A stretch of DNA of 64,000 nucleotides from positions 195,083 through 259,082 of the forward strand of contig CAKOGP040000001.1 in the NCBI GenBank assembly GCA_933822405.4, given 5' to 3'. This DNA comes from Cylindrotheca closterium. Its lineage: Eukaryota > Bacillariophyta > Bacillariophyceae > Bacillariales > Bacillariaceae. The notes below the pieces were generated by a model. The model searched no databases. It was not told where the DNA came from and saw only the letters and a list, made by a program, of their open reading frames with translations. Positions 55,411 to 64,000 of the stretch are shown in pieces (positions within the stretch are counted from its first letter, which is position 1; the number at the start of each line of letters is the position of its first letter). The position numbers were made by a program, and so were the translations under genes.

Positions 55411-55972
55411 GAAGAAAATGTCAGCATGGAAAGAGTGCTGTTGTTGTTGTTACTGCGGCATGGAAGAACTAGCGTAAGGATACCCTAAAAAATACAATCA
55501 TGTATCACCCGTTTCACGAATAACAATTGATCTTCCTCTATTATATATTGTAGCCCTAGTCGATCAATTCTATCTCTTTTTGTTCGTCGATCGAAATTCA
55601 TAGTTTTAAAACCCATGGCTTTACCGTGAGTATGCCGAATTGCTCACCTAAACAACTGATGACTGACTATGAACAAGAGGAAAATGAGAGTTGATGGTTT
55701 CTGTCAGTATATTAATATCAGTCGGATGAATCAATCTTGGCAAATTTGATCCAAATAAAGCAAAGCAAAAAATCGATCCAAATTTATGTGGACCACTCCA
55801 ACGACAAACTACACTCAATTCCAAAACATGGGCATGTATTAAAGTGACGTAAGATGGGGGTTGGTGAGTGAAGCATGGCTCATCTGATTGATTCCGAGAA
55901 GCAAGTCTTTCGAATCAACATCATCGTGCCTCATTTCATCCCTTCTGTCGTTGCAATTTAGACTGCCATAAA
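55411..55972. other. intergenic, nothing assignable
   Basis: 562 bp lie between NFU1 and the TPR gene on the same strand. It is AT-rich. A GTTGTTGTT tract just after the NFU1 stop (near 55440) is the only simple repeat. No RNA gene or frame was recognised. Confidence 0.45.
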
Positions 55973-58900
55973 ATGAACCGAAACAAGGTGCTGCTCCTGA
56001 TTCTAATTGCGGTTCTCACGAATGCTATTGGGGTTGGAGGATTGTCATCCATACCTTCGAATAGTCCTTCTTCTAGCAAATCCTTTCCAAGCCCAAACAC
56101 CAGCAACGATGATAGTAATCACGATGACACCAGTACGACTTTTTCGGAATACAACGACATGGACAAGGAGGAAAAGAAGAAATACAAAAAGGCTGTGAAG
56201 AAATTACAGAAGACGCTTGCTTCAAGATTGCAAAATCGCATTCCAGATTCTATTGCAGCTTGTGTGAATCAGGGTATTCGGCTTGTGGAGCAAGATGCCT
56301 ATAATGCGGCTATGATCATGCTCCAGAAGGCCCTCGCGCTGGCATTGAAGAAGGCCTCTCGGTATCAGAATTTGGATTTGCATCAAGAGCATCTTTTCAA
56401 TATTTACCTCCATATGGGACGAGTCTTGCGACTTCAGAACAACTTGGACGATGCAATGGAAATGTTCGAAATGGCGCTTGAAATTGGGCTTACGCTTTAT
56501 GGCCACAATCACAAAGAGGTCGCAGCAGTTTATACCCATACTGGAGACGTTCGATCCCAGCAAGGAAAAGTCGATGAAGCCATAGAAGCGTTTGAGAAAG
56601 CACTAGACATACAATTGGAGGTAAGGGGTCCAAACCATCTGACAGTTGGGCAGATTTACCTGAGCTATGGATTTTGCTTGCAGCGCCATCAAGTCAAGCT
56701 CGATTATGCAATCGAATTTCTCGAAATGGCGCTGGATATTCTATTGAACGAATACGGGAGAACCCATCTAGAAGTCGCAAGATGCTACCACTTGCTTGGA
56801 AAAATCTTACAAGATCATCAAGGCAAACATGAAGACGCGTTACGTATGCTTGAAAGCGCCCTGGAGATTCGATTGAAATTCCTTGACCATGACGATCCAA
56901 GTCTTATCCATTTGTACGTCGACATAGCATGGACCATGAACGAGCAAGGCAAACTCGACAAAGCAATAAAAAACTACAACAAGGGACTTGCAATCGCACT
57001 AAAAAATCATGACCATGATGATGCTGCTGCTATGATCTACAATAAACTGACAAACATTTTTTGGCTGCAGGATAAATATGACGATGCTATAGATATGTCC
57101 AAGAAGGAATTGACGACTCGACTCAAGACTCTTGACATTGACGATTCAAGACTTACAGTTACATACAGTAACATGGCAACTATCTTTCGTTCGCTAAAGA
57201 AACATGATGAAGCAATTGAAATGTATCAAAAGGTACTCACAAATCAATTGAAATACCTTGGGGAGGAGCATCTAGATATAGCAAAGACATACAAGGAATT
57301 GGCAGAGGCCTTGTCAGATCAAGGGAGAGATGGCGAGACAATGGAAATGTATGAGAAAGCGCTTGGAACTCAACTGAAAGCCGTTGGACACGACCACGTG
57401 GATGTTGCAGTGACATATTTCGACATGGGATGCCACTTGCACTTGAAGCAAAATAAGACTGATGAGGCACTGGAGATGTTGGAGAGAACACTTGCGATTG
57501 AGTCCCAACTTCTTGGTGAGGACCACCCTAAGTTGGCAGCGACCTACCATGCAATGGGATGTGTTATGAAGGATCAAAACAAACCGGCCGAAGCCGTGGA
57601 AGTTCACAAGAGGGAACTAGATATTCGATTGCAAACATTCGGTCATAATCATACCTCTGTAGCATCTTGCTTTCACAACGTGGCATATCTGCTGTGTCAG
57701 CAAGGCAAATATGACGATGGGATAGAAAACTATATGAAGGCACTCGAAATTCGATTGGAAACGTTGGGTCCTGACCATGAAATAACGGCATTCACCTACA
57801 AATTCATTGGGAAGGCCTTCGACGAGCAGGGCAAATATGATCAGGCAATTGGGATGTATGAATCATCACTTCGGATTTTCTTGAAATGCTATGGCGAGGA
57901 GGATTTGGATGTTTGGCTTTTGCGATTGGCTATGGCCAATTGCTTGAACGCCAAAGGCAAACATGACGAGGCGATCACAAGTCTTGAGAAGGTCGTTGTT
58001 TCAATTAAAAATGCCCCTGGTGACTATAGAATACTTCTCGCCACGATTTATTCCAAAATTGGAATAATCTTGGCTGTCGAAATGGCGCTTGACAAGGCTT
58101 TGGACGCTTTCCAGGAAGCCCTTACCGTTCAATTGGACGAACTTGGACATGACCATCTGGAGGTAGCGGAGACATATGTTTCAATGGCTTCTATTTTCTC
58201 GGAACAAGGCAAATATGACGAGGTAATAGAAGTGCTTGAAAAAAGTCTTGCAATCCGATCCAAGTCTCTTTCGCATGACGATCTGCTTATCACTAAAATA
58301 CAAACAGAAATTGGAACGGCTCTGATGCACCAGAAGAAGTTTGACGAAGCGATGATACTATATACTAATGTGCTTCCCAATCACGTGACAGCACATGGTA
58401 TTGATAATAGCCAGACCGCCTCACTATATCACAATATTGCACATTGCTTGGCTAAGCAACATAGATACGAAAATGCATTGGACATGCTCGAAAAGGTGCT
58501 GACGATTCGATGCACGCTTTTTGGTCAGGAAGACTCAAGTGTTGCAGAGACGTACATCACAATGGCAGAATTCCGGGAGGAGCAAGGAAAGCTTGATGAG
58601 GCAAGAGAGTTGCTTCAAAAAGCGCTTTCAATTCGATTGCAAGTTTTTGGTGAGGTGCATCTCGATGTTGCCGAGTCCTACAGTTTAATAGCCGGTAACT
58701 TTCTCGAACGAGGCAAGTATGGGGAGGCGATGGATATGTACGAGAGGGTACTGTCGATTCGGTCGAAGTGTCTCCCGTATGATGATCCGTTGATAACTTC
58801 AACCTTGTTGAATATTGGCACCACTCTCCAATATCTCGATAAGTTTGATGAAGCAGTGATCATGTATACCAATGCACTTCCTGGACACCTGAAGGCGCAC

Positions 58901-59776
58901 GGCGTCGACCACCCGCAAACGGCTACACTTTACCACAACATGGCAGCTGCTCTAGAGCATCTAGAAAAGCAAGACTTCGCAATCGAATTGTATCAGAAGG
59001 CGCTAGATATCCAATTAGGCGGTGAGGAAAATCCTGATGTTGCAATGACATATAGTGCTCTTGGCAGACTCTTCGAGAAACAAGGAAACTACGACCAAGC
59101 AACGGAGATGGGGTTGAAGGCGCTGTCGATTCGACTTAGCACCTATGGCGAGAAGCACCCCTCTGTTATATCGGCTTACAATAATCTAGGGAGCATCTTG
59201 GAGAGTCAAGAAAAGTATGGTGATGCAATCGAAATGTATAAGACTGCGATTCGATTGAACACTGATGATCACGACCACCGATATCTGGCCGCAACCTACA
59301 ACAAACTGGGTGGTATCTTACTCAATCAGGAAAAGTACGATGACGCAATAAAAATGCTCGAAAATGCTATCGCTACTACACTAAAGAATTCAGATCATGA
59401 TGATCTTAATGTGCTCGCTGGATATCAGAACCTCGGGACCGTCTATCAAAGTCAAGAAAACTACGAAAAGGCTTTTGCCATGTATCAGAAAGCAGCTGAT
59501 CTACTCGGTGATAGGGATGATGACATGCTTTTGGGTTTATACAATAAAATGGGAGTTGTTTTGTTCCGTCAAGAGAACAACCAAGAGGCCATGGCCATGT
59601 TTGAAAAGTGTCTTGCTATTTCGCAGAAGATCCATGGTCCTGGTCATTCATCACAGGCGATGCTGTACCATAATATCGGGAAAATCTTGGAAGATGAAGG
59701 CGATGACGAAGCTGCGATGGAAATGTTTCAAAAGAGAGATTCAATTCAAGGCGACTCGTCTCAAGATGACTGGTAG
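55973..59776 (+). CDS. large TPR-array protein with N-terminal signal peptide
   Basis: A 1267-residue intronless protein. Residues 1-23 (VLLLILIAVLTNAIGVGGLS region) are a signal peptide, followed by a Ser/Pro/Asn/Asp-rich linker and a Lys-rich stretch. From about residue 97 to the end I count about 28 consecutive 42-residue tetratricopeptide repeats of the kinesin-light-chain/TPR_12 type, e.g. GKYDEVIEVLEKSLAIRSKS and NYEKAFAMYQKAADLL. A four-repeat block appears duplicated exactly 504 nt apart (58253 and 58757). No transmembrane helix or catalytic domain is visible. TPR arrays bind proteins, and the leader implies the ER or secretory or plastid route, which is unusual for this repeat type. 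Confidence 0.85.
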   Translation: MNRNKVLLLILIAVLTNAIGVGGLSSIPSNSPSSSKSFPSPNTSNDDSNHDDTSTTFSEYNDMDKEEKKKYKKAVKKLQKTLASRLQNRIPDSIAACVNQGIRLVEQDAYNAAMIMLQKALALALKKASRYQNLDLHQEHLFNIYLHMGRVLRLQNNLDDAMEMFEMALEIGLTLYGHNHKEVAAVYTHTGDVRSQQGKVDEAIEAFEKALDIQLEVRGPNHLTVGQIYLSYGFCLQRHQVKLDYAIEFLEMALDILLNEYGRTHLEVARCYHLLGKILQDHQGKHEDALRMLESALEIRLKFLDHDDPSLIHLYVDIAWTMNEQGKLDKAIKNYNKGLAIALKNHDHDDAAAMIYNKLTNIFWLQDKYDDAIDMSKKELTTRLKTLDIDDSRLTVTYSNMATIFRSLKKHDEAIEMYQKVLTNQLKYLGEEHLDIAKTYKELAEALSDQGRDGETMEMYEKALGTQLKAVGHDHVDVAVTYFDMGCHLHLKQNKTDEALEMLERTLAIESQLLGEDHPKLAATYHAMGCVMKDQNKPAEAVEVHKRELDIRLQTFGHNHTSVASCFHNVAYLLCQQGKYDDGIENYMKALEIRLETLGPDHEITAFTYKFIGKAFDEQGKYDQAIGMYESSLRIFLKCYGEEDLDVWLLRLAMANCLNAKGKHDEAITSLEKVVVSIKNAPGDYRILLATIYSKIGIILAVEMALDKALDAFQEALTVQLDELGHDHLEVAETYVSMASIFSEQGKYDEVIEVLEKSLAIRSKSLSHDDLLITKIQTEIGTALMHQKKFDEAMILYTNVLPNHVTAHGIDNSQTASLYHNIAHCLAKQHRYENALDMLEKVLTIRCTLFGQEDSSVAETYITMAEFREEQGKLDEARELLQKALSIRLQVFGEVHLDVAESYSLIAGNFLERGKYGEAMDMYERVLSIRSKCLPYDDPLITSTLLNIGTTLQYLDKFDEAVIMYTNALPGHLKAHGVDHPQTATLYHNMAAALEHLEKQDFAIELYQKALDIQLGGEENPDVAMTYSALGRLFEKQGNYDQATEMGLKALSIRLSTYGEKHPSVISAYNNLGSILESQEKYGDAIEMYKTAIRLNTDDHDHRYLAATYNKLGGILLNQEKYDDAIKMLENAIATTLKNSDHDDLNVLAGYQNLGTVYQSQENYEKAFAMYQKAADLLGDRDDDMLLGLYNKMGVVLFRQENNQEAMAMFEKCLAISQKIHGPGHSSQAMLYHNIGKILEDEGDDEAAMEMFQKRDSIQGDSSQDDW

Positions 59777-60160
59777 TTGTTGATAAATTTGGCTTTTGGA
59801 TTATACTGTGGTAATGAATGAATCATTGGGGAGAAATAGTTTTTCAAAAGCGACTACACGACATTTGAAGGTGACCGTGTTGAATGCCACTCTAGCTAGT
59901 GGCGATTACAGTTGAACTTGCTCGCTCGCACCCAGTCCAATGTGCACCAATTTTGAAATTGAAGAAAGTGCAACACAGATTGGATACATTGTTCATGACA
60001 CAAAATAATAATTATTCATCTTATTCGGTGCGCACCTCTATCCATTTCTATCGCATTCTTTCTTAGCTTGTTTCAAAATTTGTTTGTGCGTAATATTGTT
60101 GCTGCTTCCTCCTTGCCGGGCTGCCAGGCAATAGCTTCGTCCATATCCATCGTAGAAATC
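59777..60160. other. convergent 3' intergenic region
   Basis: 384 bp lie between the stop codons of the TPR and LRR genes. A TTTGAAGGTGACCGTG motif at about 59864-59879 recalls the TTGAAAGGTGAA copies near 44-45 kb. No coding frame was recognised. Confidence 0.4.
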
Positions 60161-61393
60161 TCAATGTATGACACTTGGCTGATGCGTCAATAGGTGGAAT
60201 ATGGAAGAGGCATCGTCTTTGCTCTGCTCCAAGACAATCGGCCATGCCGCACCGGGTACATCAGTCTCCACCAGGATCCGTCGCTTGGCGGCATTCAAAC
60301 GAAATAGCAGTCCAATTTTTTGCCATTGAGGGTCGCACTTTATGAGCATGGCCGAATGTGTCGTCCATAGTTGATTCAATGTGAAATTTTGTGTTATAGC
60401 TTCTAGCAGCAAAGCGCCGTGGTTTTCCCATACCGAATCCACGCTCAATTGTTTCAGACCCTTCATTTGCGGCAATTTGGAAATGAAATCTCTACAACCG
60501 TCATCCCAAACATCACATTCGATCATTGCTAATGATTTCAGTCCGGTGTTGGATATTAGAAAGTCACTCAGTTCGTTAGCACCATCATCTCCAATGGGAT
60601 TGTAGGACAGGGTCAAGCTGCTCAACATTTGATTACGGCCCAAGCCATTGGTTCGGAGTTTTCGTATGCAGTCACCATTCAAATTGTTCATTTCGAGACT
60701 CAGCTTTTTCAGACTAGTTGAAGAGAAGGCAAGCATGGCGGAGAGTGCTGGTACGTGTTGGTCGTCGATCCCACAATGATCCAAGGATAGTGTCTCCAAA
60801 TGCTGATTCTTGGACAATCGCTGAATCATTCTTGCAATGATTGTCGGTGAGTTCATCCTAACGTCTCGCAATTCAATGCGTGATAATGAGCCGCGTGAGA
60901 TGGCACCCATCAGTTCTTTGGCACATTCCTTTTCCAAGCTCAAGTTCAGCAGACTAAGTGTCTTCATATGTCCCGACCGTATGCACTGTCCAACCGACAT
61001 GGCAACATCTTGCTTGATGTTGCACCTGGTGATTGATAATTCCTTGATTCCTGCGATGGTAAAGAAATCTTCTGGTAGAGGTGCCTCCACAATCTTGACA
61101 TTGCACAGCTCCAGGGATGAAAGTTCTTGATTCAACACCAACGCTCGTTGAAAGAATGGCAAGAGTTTCATGCCCAAAGACATATTGCTCATTCGCAATC
61201 TTTTTAGCTTGCCATTTCGTTCCAATGCCGTCAAAAAGACTTCAGTTGCCGATTGTTGGGAATGATTGGGAAATGCAGAGCCATCAAAGTTCACACTTTG
61301 TTCTATTGGCCATTCCCCGTCAATTAACTGTTGACTGACTTTCATCAACCATTTTGTGGAGTCTGTGTTTGATTTTGTTCTGGCGACAGACAT
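60161..61393 (-). CDS. leucine-rich repeat (RNI-like) protein
   Basis: 410 residues from the ATG at 61393. Repeats of about 25-30 residues follow the ribonuclease-inhibitor pattern L-x-x-L-x-L-x-x-[CN]: SSLELCNVKIVEAPLPEDFF, LSITRCNIKQDVA, LETLSLDHCGIDDQHVPALS, LKKLSLEMNNLNGDCIRKL and LSSLTLSYNPIGDDGANELS. Such proteins are common in diatoms and usually mediate protein binding. No signal peptide, kinase or NB-ARC domain is present. The open frame extends upstream to 61525 without another ATG. The C-terminal part from about residue 350 (GLLFRLNAAKRRILVETDVP) is not repeat-like. Confidence 0.8.
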   Translation of the reverse strand: MSVARTKSNTDSTKWLMKVSQQLIDGEWPIEQSVNFDGSAFPNHSQQSATEVFLTALERNGKLKRLRMSNMSLGMKLLPFFQRALVLNQELSSLELCNVKIVEAPLPEDFFTIAGIKELSITRCNIKQDVAMSVGQCIRSGHMKTLSLLNLSLEKECAKELMGAISRGSLSRIELRDVRMNSPTIIARMIQRLSKNQHLETLSLDHCGIDDQHVPALSAMLAFSSTSLKKLSLEMNNLNGDCIRKLRTNGLGRNQMLSSLTLSYNPIGDDGANELSDFLISNTGLKSLAMIECDVWDDGCRDFISKLPQMKGLKQLSVDSVWENHGALLLEAITQNFTLNQLWTTHSAMLIKCDPQWQKIGLLFRLNAAKRRILVETDVPGAAWPIVLEQSKDDASSIFHLLTHQPSVIH

Positions 61394-61819
61394 CAATCCC
61401 TTTTTATTTATCCTTAGTCTCTCGTTGTTGTATTTTGTCGCTGATCTTCTGTTTCCATGCAATACGATTGATTGATTCAAATGGGTACTCGTTCTGCAAT
61501 GTGGTAACTTTTGTTCTTTTGTCAAATGTCTTTCTCACTAGACTTGGATACGAGAAACACCGTTTTGACTTGCAAAGACGTGGCGTGAATTCAAATCGTT
61601 CGTGACGTTACCACGATATGCATTCTGATTGGAGCACGAGTGTCGTACTCGGGTCTGGTCAATCACACCATCTACCCTGACATCTGCTCACATAAATTCG
61701 AAGGTACGGTACCAGGTACACGTGTACGGTAGGACTACTGTAGTGTAACATTTTACAGCAATACACTATAATACTATTTTTAGTTTATATAATATACATT
61801 TATCTTGTCTTTGCAGTGA
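61394..61819. other. intergenic with GTAC-rich element
   Basis: 426 bp lie between two minus-strand genes. At 61703-61729 a dense GTAC cluster (GGTACGGTACCAGGTAC followed by ACGTGTACGG) occurs. The rest is AT-rich and presumably holds the LRR promoter and the RluA-type 3' UTR. Confidence 0.45.
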
Positions 61820-62902
61820 TCAGTGAATCCCCGTTTTGACAGAAAACCCAAAGTAGGATTTCCATGTGGCCGGAAATGGTGCTTCAAACTCAAAGGTACT
61901 CAAACTACCAAGTTGGAGCTTTGCGTCCAATTGTACTCGATAGGCATGGAGGGCCACCGATTGGTCCGGTAGTACTCCCAATGCTGTATTGTTGCCGCCA
62001 TATCGTAAATCTCCTTGAATCGGACACTTGCCAACTTGCGACAAGAGTGACCGTACCGTATGGCGAGCTCCATCCGTGGTCTGGACGATTATCATAGAGT
62101 GGGGATTGTTGTTGGGTGATACCCAGTCATCCAGCAAGGGCATTTCAACGAGCTTCCAGCGAACAGACAATATTCGCGTTCCTTGTTGCTTGGATTGTTG
62201 TGCTGTTGTACCAGCAGGTGCCGTCGACAATGGGCGAATACGAACGGTTCGTTGTTGCTTTCCCTCTTTTTGGCTCTCCAATGCCCCCTGCAATGTGAAC
62301 CATTCATCACTGTCTTTGGACGGAACCGAGTATCGCTGTAAGTACTCCAAATTGCTACTTGAAACAGCGGCCAAATAGAATTTCTGGACTTGCTTTTGTT
62401 TCCAGAGTTTTGTAATTCTGGATGCCGCTTTGCTGGTCTTCCCAAAGAGCAATAATCCACTACAAGGTTGATCGATCCGGTGAATAGGCAACAAAAAGTC
62501 TTGGCGGGACCCACCGCCCAGTTGCATGTCTCTCAATTTGGTGAGCAGGCACTTGGAAGAATGTGTAGGATTGGGAACCGAGTGCCAACCGGGTGGCTTG
62601 TTGACGACCAACAGATGATTGTCGTTGTAGATTATACTCGGCTCTTCTAGTTTGGTGTAGCTGGTTTGTGGGGTTGCTGCCATCCCATGTTGCATCCGTT
62701 TGGTTGGAACACCAAGAACGAGCTGACGAGGATGTTCATCATCATGGCAAGAACTAGCACCAGTACTGACTGTGTAGTGGCGAGGAAGATTATTTTGGTG
62801 AAACTTCTGATGTTGATGACAATTACCATTTCCACCGATGGTTCCAATCAGCCCCCTTCCTCTCCGAAGCATGGGAAAACATCGGCTTCGTACCATATCC
62901 AT
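61820..62902 (-). CDS. RluA-family pseudouridine synthase
   Basis: 360 residues from the ATG at 62902. The catalytic motif is PIHRIDQPCSGLLLFGKTSK, with the HRID aspartate near residue 144. SIIYNDNHLLVVNKPPGWHS is the family opening, and VQKFYLAAV is the conserved strand that follows. Further on, ARHTVRSLLSQVGKCPIQGD and LRYGG correspond to the Q-I-R-x-H-x-x-x-x-G-x-P-I-x-G-D motif, with TVRSL in place of the usual QIR-x-H. The N-terminus (MDMVRSRCFPMLRRGRGL) is Arg-rich, fitting a mitochondrial or plastid presequence. The enzyme isomerises uridine in rRNA or tRNA, and its target cannot be read from sequence. It is divergent to the DDI1-like gene, 280 bp apart. Confidence 0.88.
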   Translation of the reverse strand: MDMVRSRCFPMLRRGRGLIGTIGGNGNCHQHQKFHQNNLPRHYTVSTGASSCHDDEHPRQLVLGVPTKRMQHGMAATPQTSYTKLEEPSIIYNDNHLLVVNKPPGWHSVPNPTHSSKCLLTKLRDMQLGGGSRQDFLLPIHRIDQPCSGLLLFGKTSKAASRITKLWKQKQVQKFYLAAVSSSNLEYLQRYSVPSKDSDEWFTLQGALESQKEGKQQRTVRIRPLSTAPAGTTAQQSKQQGTRILSVRWKLVEMPLLDDWVSPNNNPHSMIIVQTTDGARHTVRSLLSQVGKCPIQGDLRYGGNNTALGVLPDQSVALHAYRVQLDAKLQLGSLSTFEFEAPFPATWKSYFGFSVKTGIH

Positions 62903-63182
62903 TTTCAATGCTGTGGGTGTTTGATGATTATATTGATTGATGGGTTCATGGAAAAATAGGGCGGGGGCGACGGACAGTTTTGGCGCGCTTCAAAACACGC
63001 ACGATTGAACACTCGTGACAAAACCCACACAAAATCAAAATGCTTTTGCTAGTTGAACTTATTGCAAGAGTTGTTTTTCTTGCAGTGTTGTTGGACTTTG
63101 GACAAAGAACGTAGAGCTGCGGAGAATGTGGAAAAATTGGCATTGTCAGTGATAAAGATAAAATACCAAGGCTACCGCTAGT

Positions 63183-63878
63183 ATGTCTTCTCAGGAAGAA
63201 GAAACCCAAAATGACGAGCAATATGCCAAGGATATGCAACTTGCCTTCAACTTACAAGCCAAAGAGATGAATCGAGCGCATCATTCGAAGAAATTGAAGA
63301 AACGAGAGATGCAAACTGCGTTACACGATGGCTATTCTCAAAGTAGATTGAATCCTGACCATATGCTTTTTATCAGGTGCCTGATCGACGATCGACAAGT
63401 GGATCTTTTGGTGGACACTGGAGCCAGTGTATCGGCCATATCAGTGGAAATGGTGCAAAAGCTACATCTTGAATCCAAGTGGAATCGTAGTATCACTGGG
63501 AATGCTAGAGGAGTGGGAAGTTCAAATATCCTTGGTATTGTGGAACACGTCGATTGCATGATTGGCCATGTAGAGTTTCGACTATTTTTTATGGTCTTGG
63601 AAGGTCAAATGCCATATTGTATTCTTGGTTTGGACCAGATGCGACGGTTTCGATGCAATGTAGACCTAGATGAGGATGTACTGGTATTTGGGGGCAAAGG
63701 TGGGGTTTCCGTCCCATTCCTGCCGCAGGAAGAAGCTGCAATTGCTGCGCACAAGATGATGACGTCAAGCCAGCAGCAAGAACAGGTGGAACTGCAGCAA
63801 GAGCAACAAAGGGAATGGTCTCAAGAAAGCAATAGAAAAAAGAAAAGTGGAAAGTTTAAGTCCTTTTTTCGGAGCTGA
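63183..63878 (+). CDS. DDI1-like retropepsin-fold protein
   Basis: 231 residues. The aspartic protease domain spans about residues 58-175: MLFIRCLIDDRQVDLLVDTG, with catalytic D78-T79-G80-A81, then ARGVGSSNILGIVEHVDCMI, GHVEFRLFFMVLEGQMPYCI and LGLDQMRRFRCNVDLDEDVL. These blocks match the DDI1 ubiquitin-receptor family in order and spacing. The N-terminal ubiquitin-like domain of full DDI1 is missing. In its place is a short acidic, helical EQYAKDMQLAFNLQAKEMNR segment, perhaps a ubiquitin-interacting or dimer helix. The tail is Gln-rich and then basic (KKKSGKFKSFFRS). A proteasome-linked role is inferred from the family. The full ORF ends 122 bp from the window edge. Confidence 0.87.
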   Translation: MSSQEEETQNDEQYAKDMQLAFNLQAKEMNRAHHSKKLKKREMQTALHDGYSQSRLNPDHMLFIRCLIDDRQVDLLVDTGASVSAISVEMVQKLHLESKWNRSITGNARGVGSSNILGIVEHVDCMIGHVEFRLFFMVLEGQMPYCILGLDQMRRFRCNVDLDEDVLVFGGKGGVSVPFLPQEEAAIAAHKMMTSSQQQEQVELQQEQQREWSQESNRKKKSGKFKSFFRS

Positions 63879-64000
63879 TGAAACATTCTACCATAAGAAA
63901 GAGAGCCGTTTCATGTGCTACATTTGGCACTTTAGAATACTTGCCAGACTTGATCAAGCGATGGAACCAAACAATACTAAACTAAGAGAGAAATATCTTT

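Noticed and set aside
1..64000. tRNA, rRNA, CRISPR arrays, transposase or reverse-transcriptase genes
   Set aside because: No B-box-like GGTTCGAANCC with a matching acceptor stem, no regular short-repeat array and no mobile-element protein motif was found by eye. The retropepsin-fold gene at 63183 matches DDI1, with no adjacent polymerase or integrase.

Overview
This window looks like nuclear DNA of a diatom, probably pennate. Genes are intron-poor, with short GT-AG introns of about 62-130 nt, and they are tightly packed. Four predicted N-termini have a signal peptide followed by an Ala/Gly-Phe junction, as in stramenopile plastid bipartite targeting. Two diatom-type cyclins, a helicase-associated-repeat protein and a TMEM65-ACT fusion also fit. 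No bacterial, organellar or viral block was seen. All exon joins were derived by hand from splice consensus plus protein continuity.

Layout. 1-6.2 kb: a possible 3' gene fragment, glucose-6-phosphate isomerase (-), a YPGW-repeat protein (-), mitochondrial ribosomal protein mL41 (+) and DNMT2-type methyltransferase (+). 6.2-11.1 kb: a DUF3119 plastid protein (-), a small plastid-targeted unknown (+), a SWIM zinc-finger SWS1/ZSWIM7 homologue (-) and a Golgi-type sulfotransferase (+). 11.6-17.5 kb: TMEM65-ACT (-), GST (-), BTB/POZ protein (+) and an S28 serine peptidase (+). 17.6-22.6 kb: two paralogous cyclins (-) around a Vma12-like V-ATPase assembly factor (-), with a diverged tandem repeat between. 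23.7-34.1 kb: POLE2 (+), a divergent pair of EGF-repeat membrane proteins, and a nine-exon C2-domain membrane protein (+). 34.3-43.9 kb: a helicase-associated-repeat protein (+), an acidic coiled-coil unknown (-), a four-TM unknown (-), an oxoglutarate/malate-type mitochondrial carrier (+), condensin II CAP-H2 (+) and a helical-repeat protein (-). 44-49.1 kb: a decayed secreted cysteine-rich gene, a half-size ABC transporter (-), a 309-base assembly gap and a C1GALT1-like galactosyltransferase (+). 49.2-64 kb: TRAPPC11 (-), NFU1 (+), a 1267-residue TPR protein (+), an LRR protein (-), an RluA-type pseudouridine synthase (-) and a DDI1-like aspartic protease-fold protein (+).

The content is mostly eukaryotic housekeeping: replication and chromosome structure (POLE2, CAP-H2, SWS1), secretory trafficking and glycosylation (TRAPPC11, Vma12-like, sulfotransferase, C1GALT1-like), mitochondria (mL41, NFU1, carrier, TMEM65) and plastid proteins. 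There is no operon-like logic. Many neighbours are head-to-head with 50-500 bp between start codons or tail-to-tail with 40-130 bp between stops. The more unusual items are the gene architectures (TMEM65-ACT fusion, signal-peptide DNMT2, start codon split by an intron, 20-nt microexon, block-duplicated TPR array), the decayed cysteine-rich gene and recurrent GTAC-rich palindromes in intergenic DNA.
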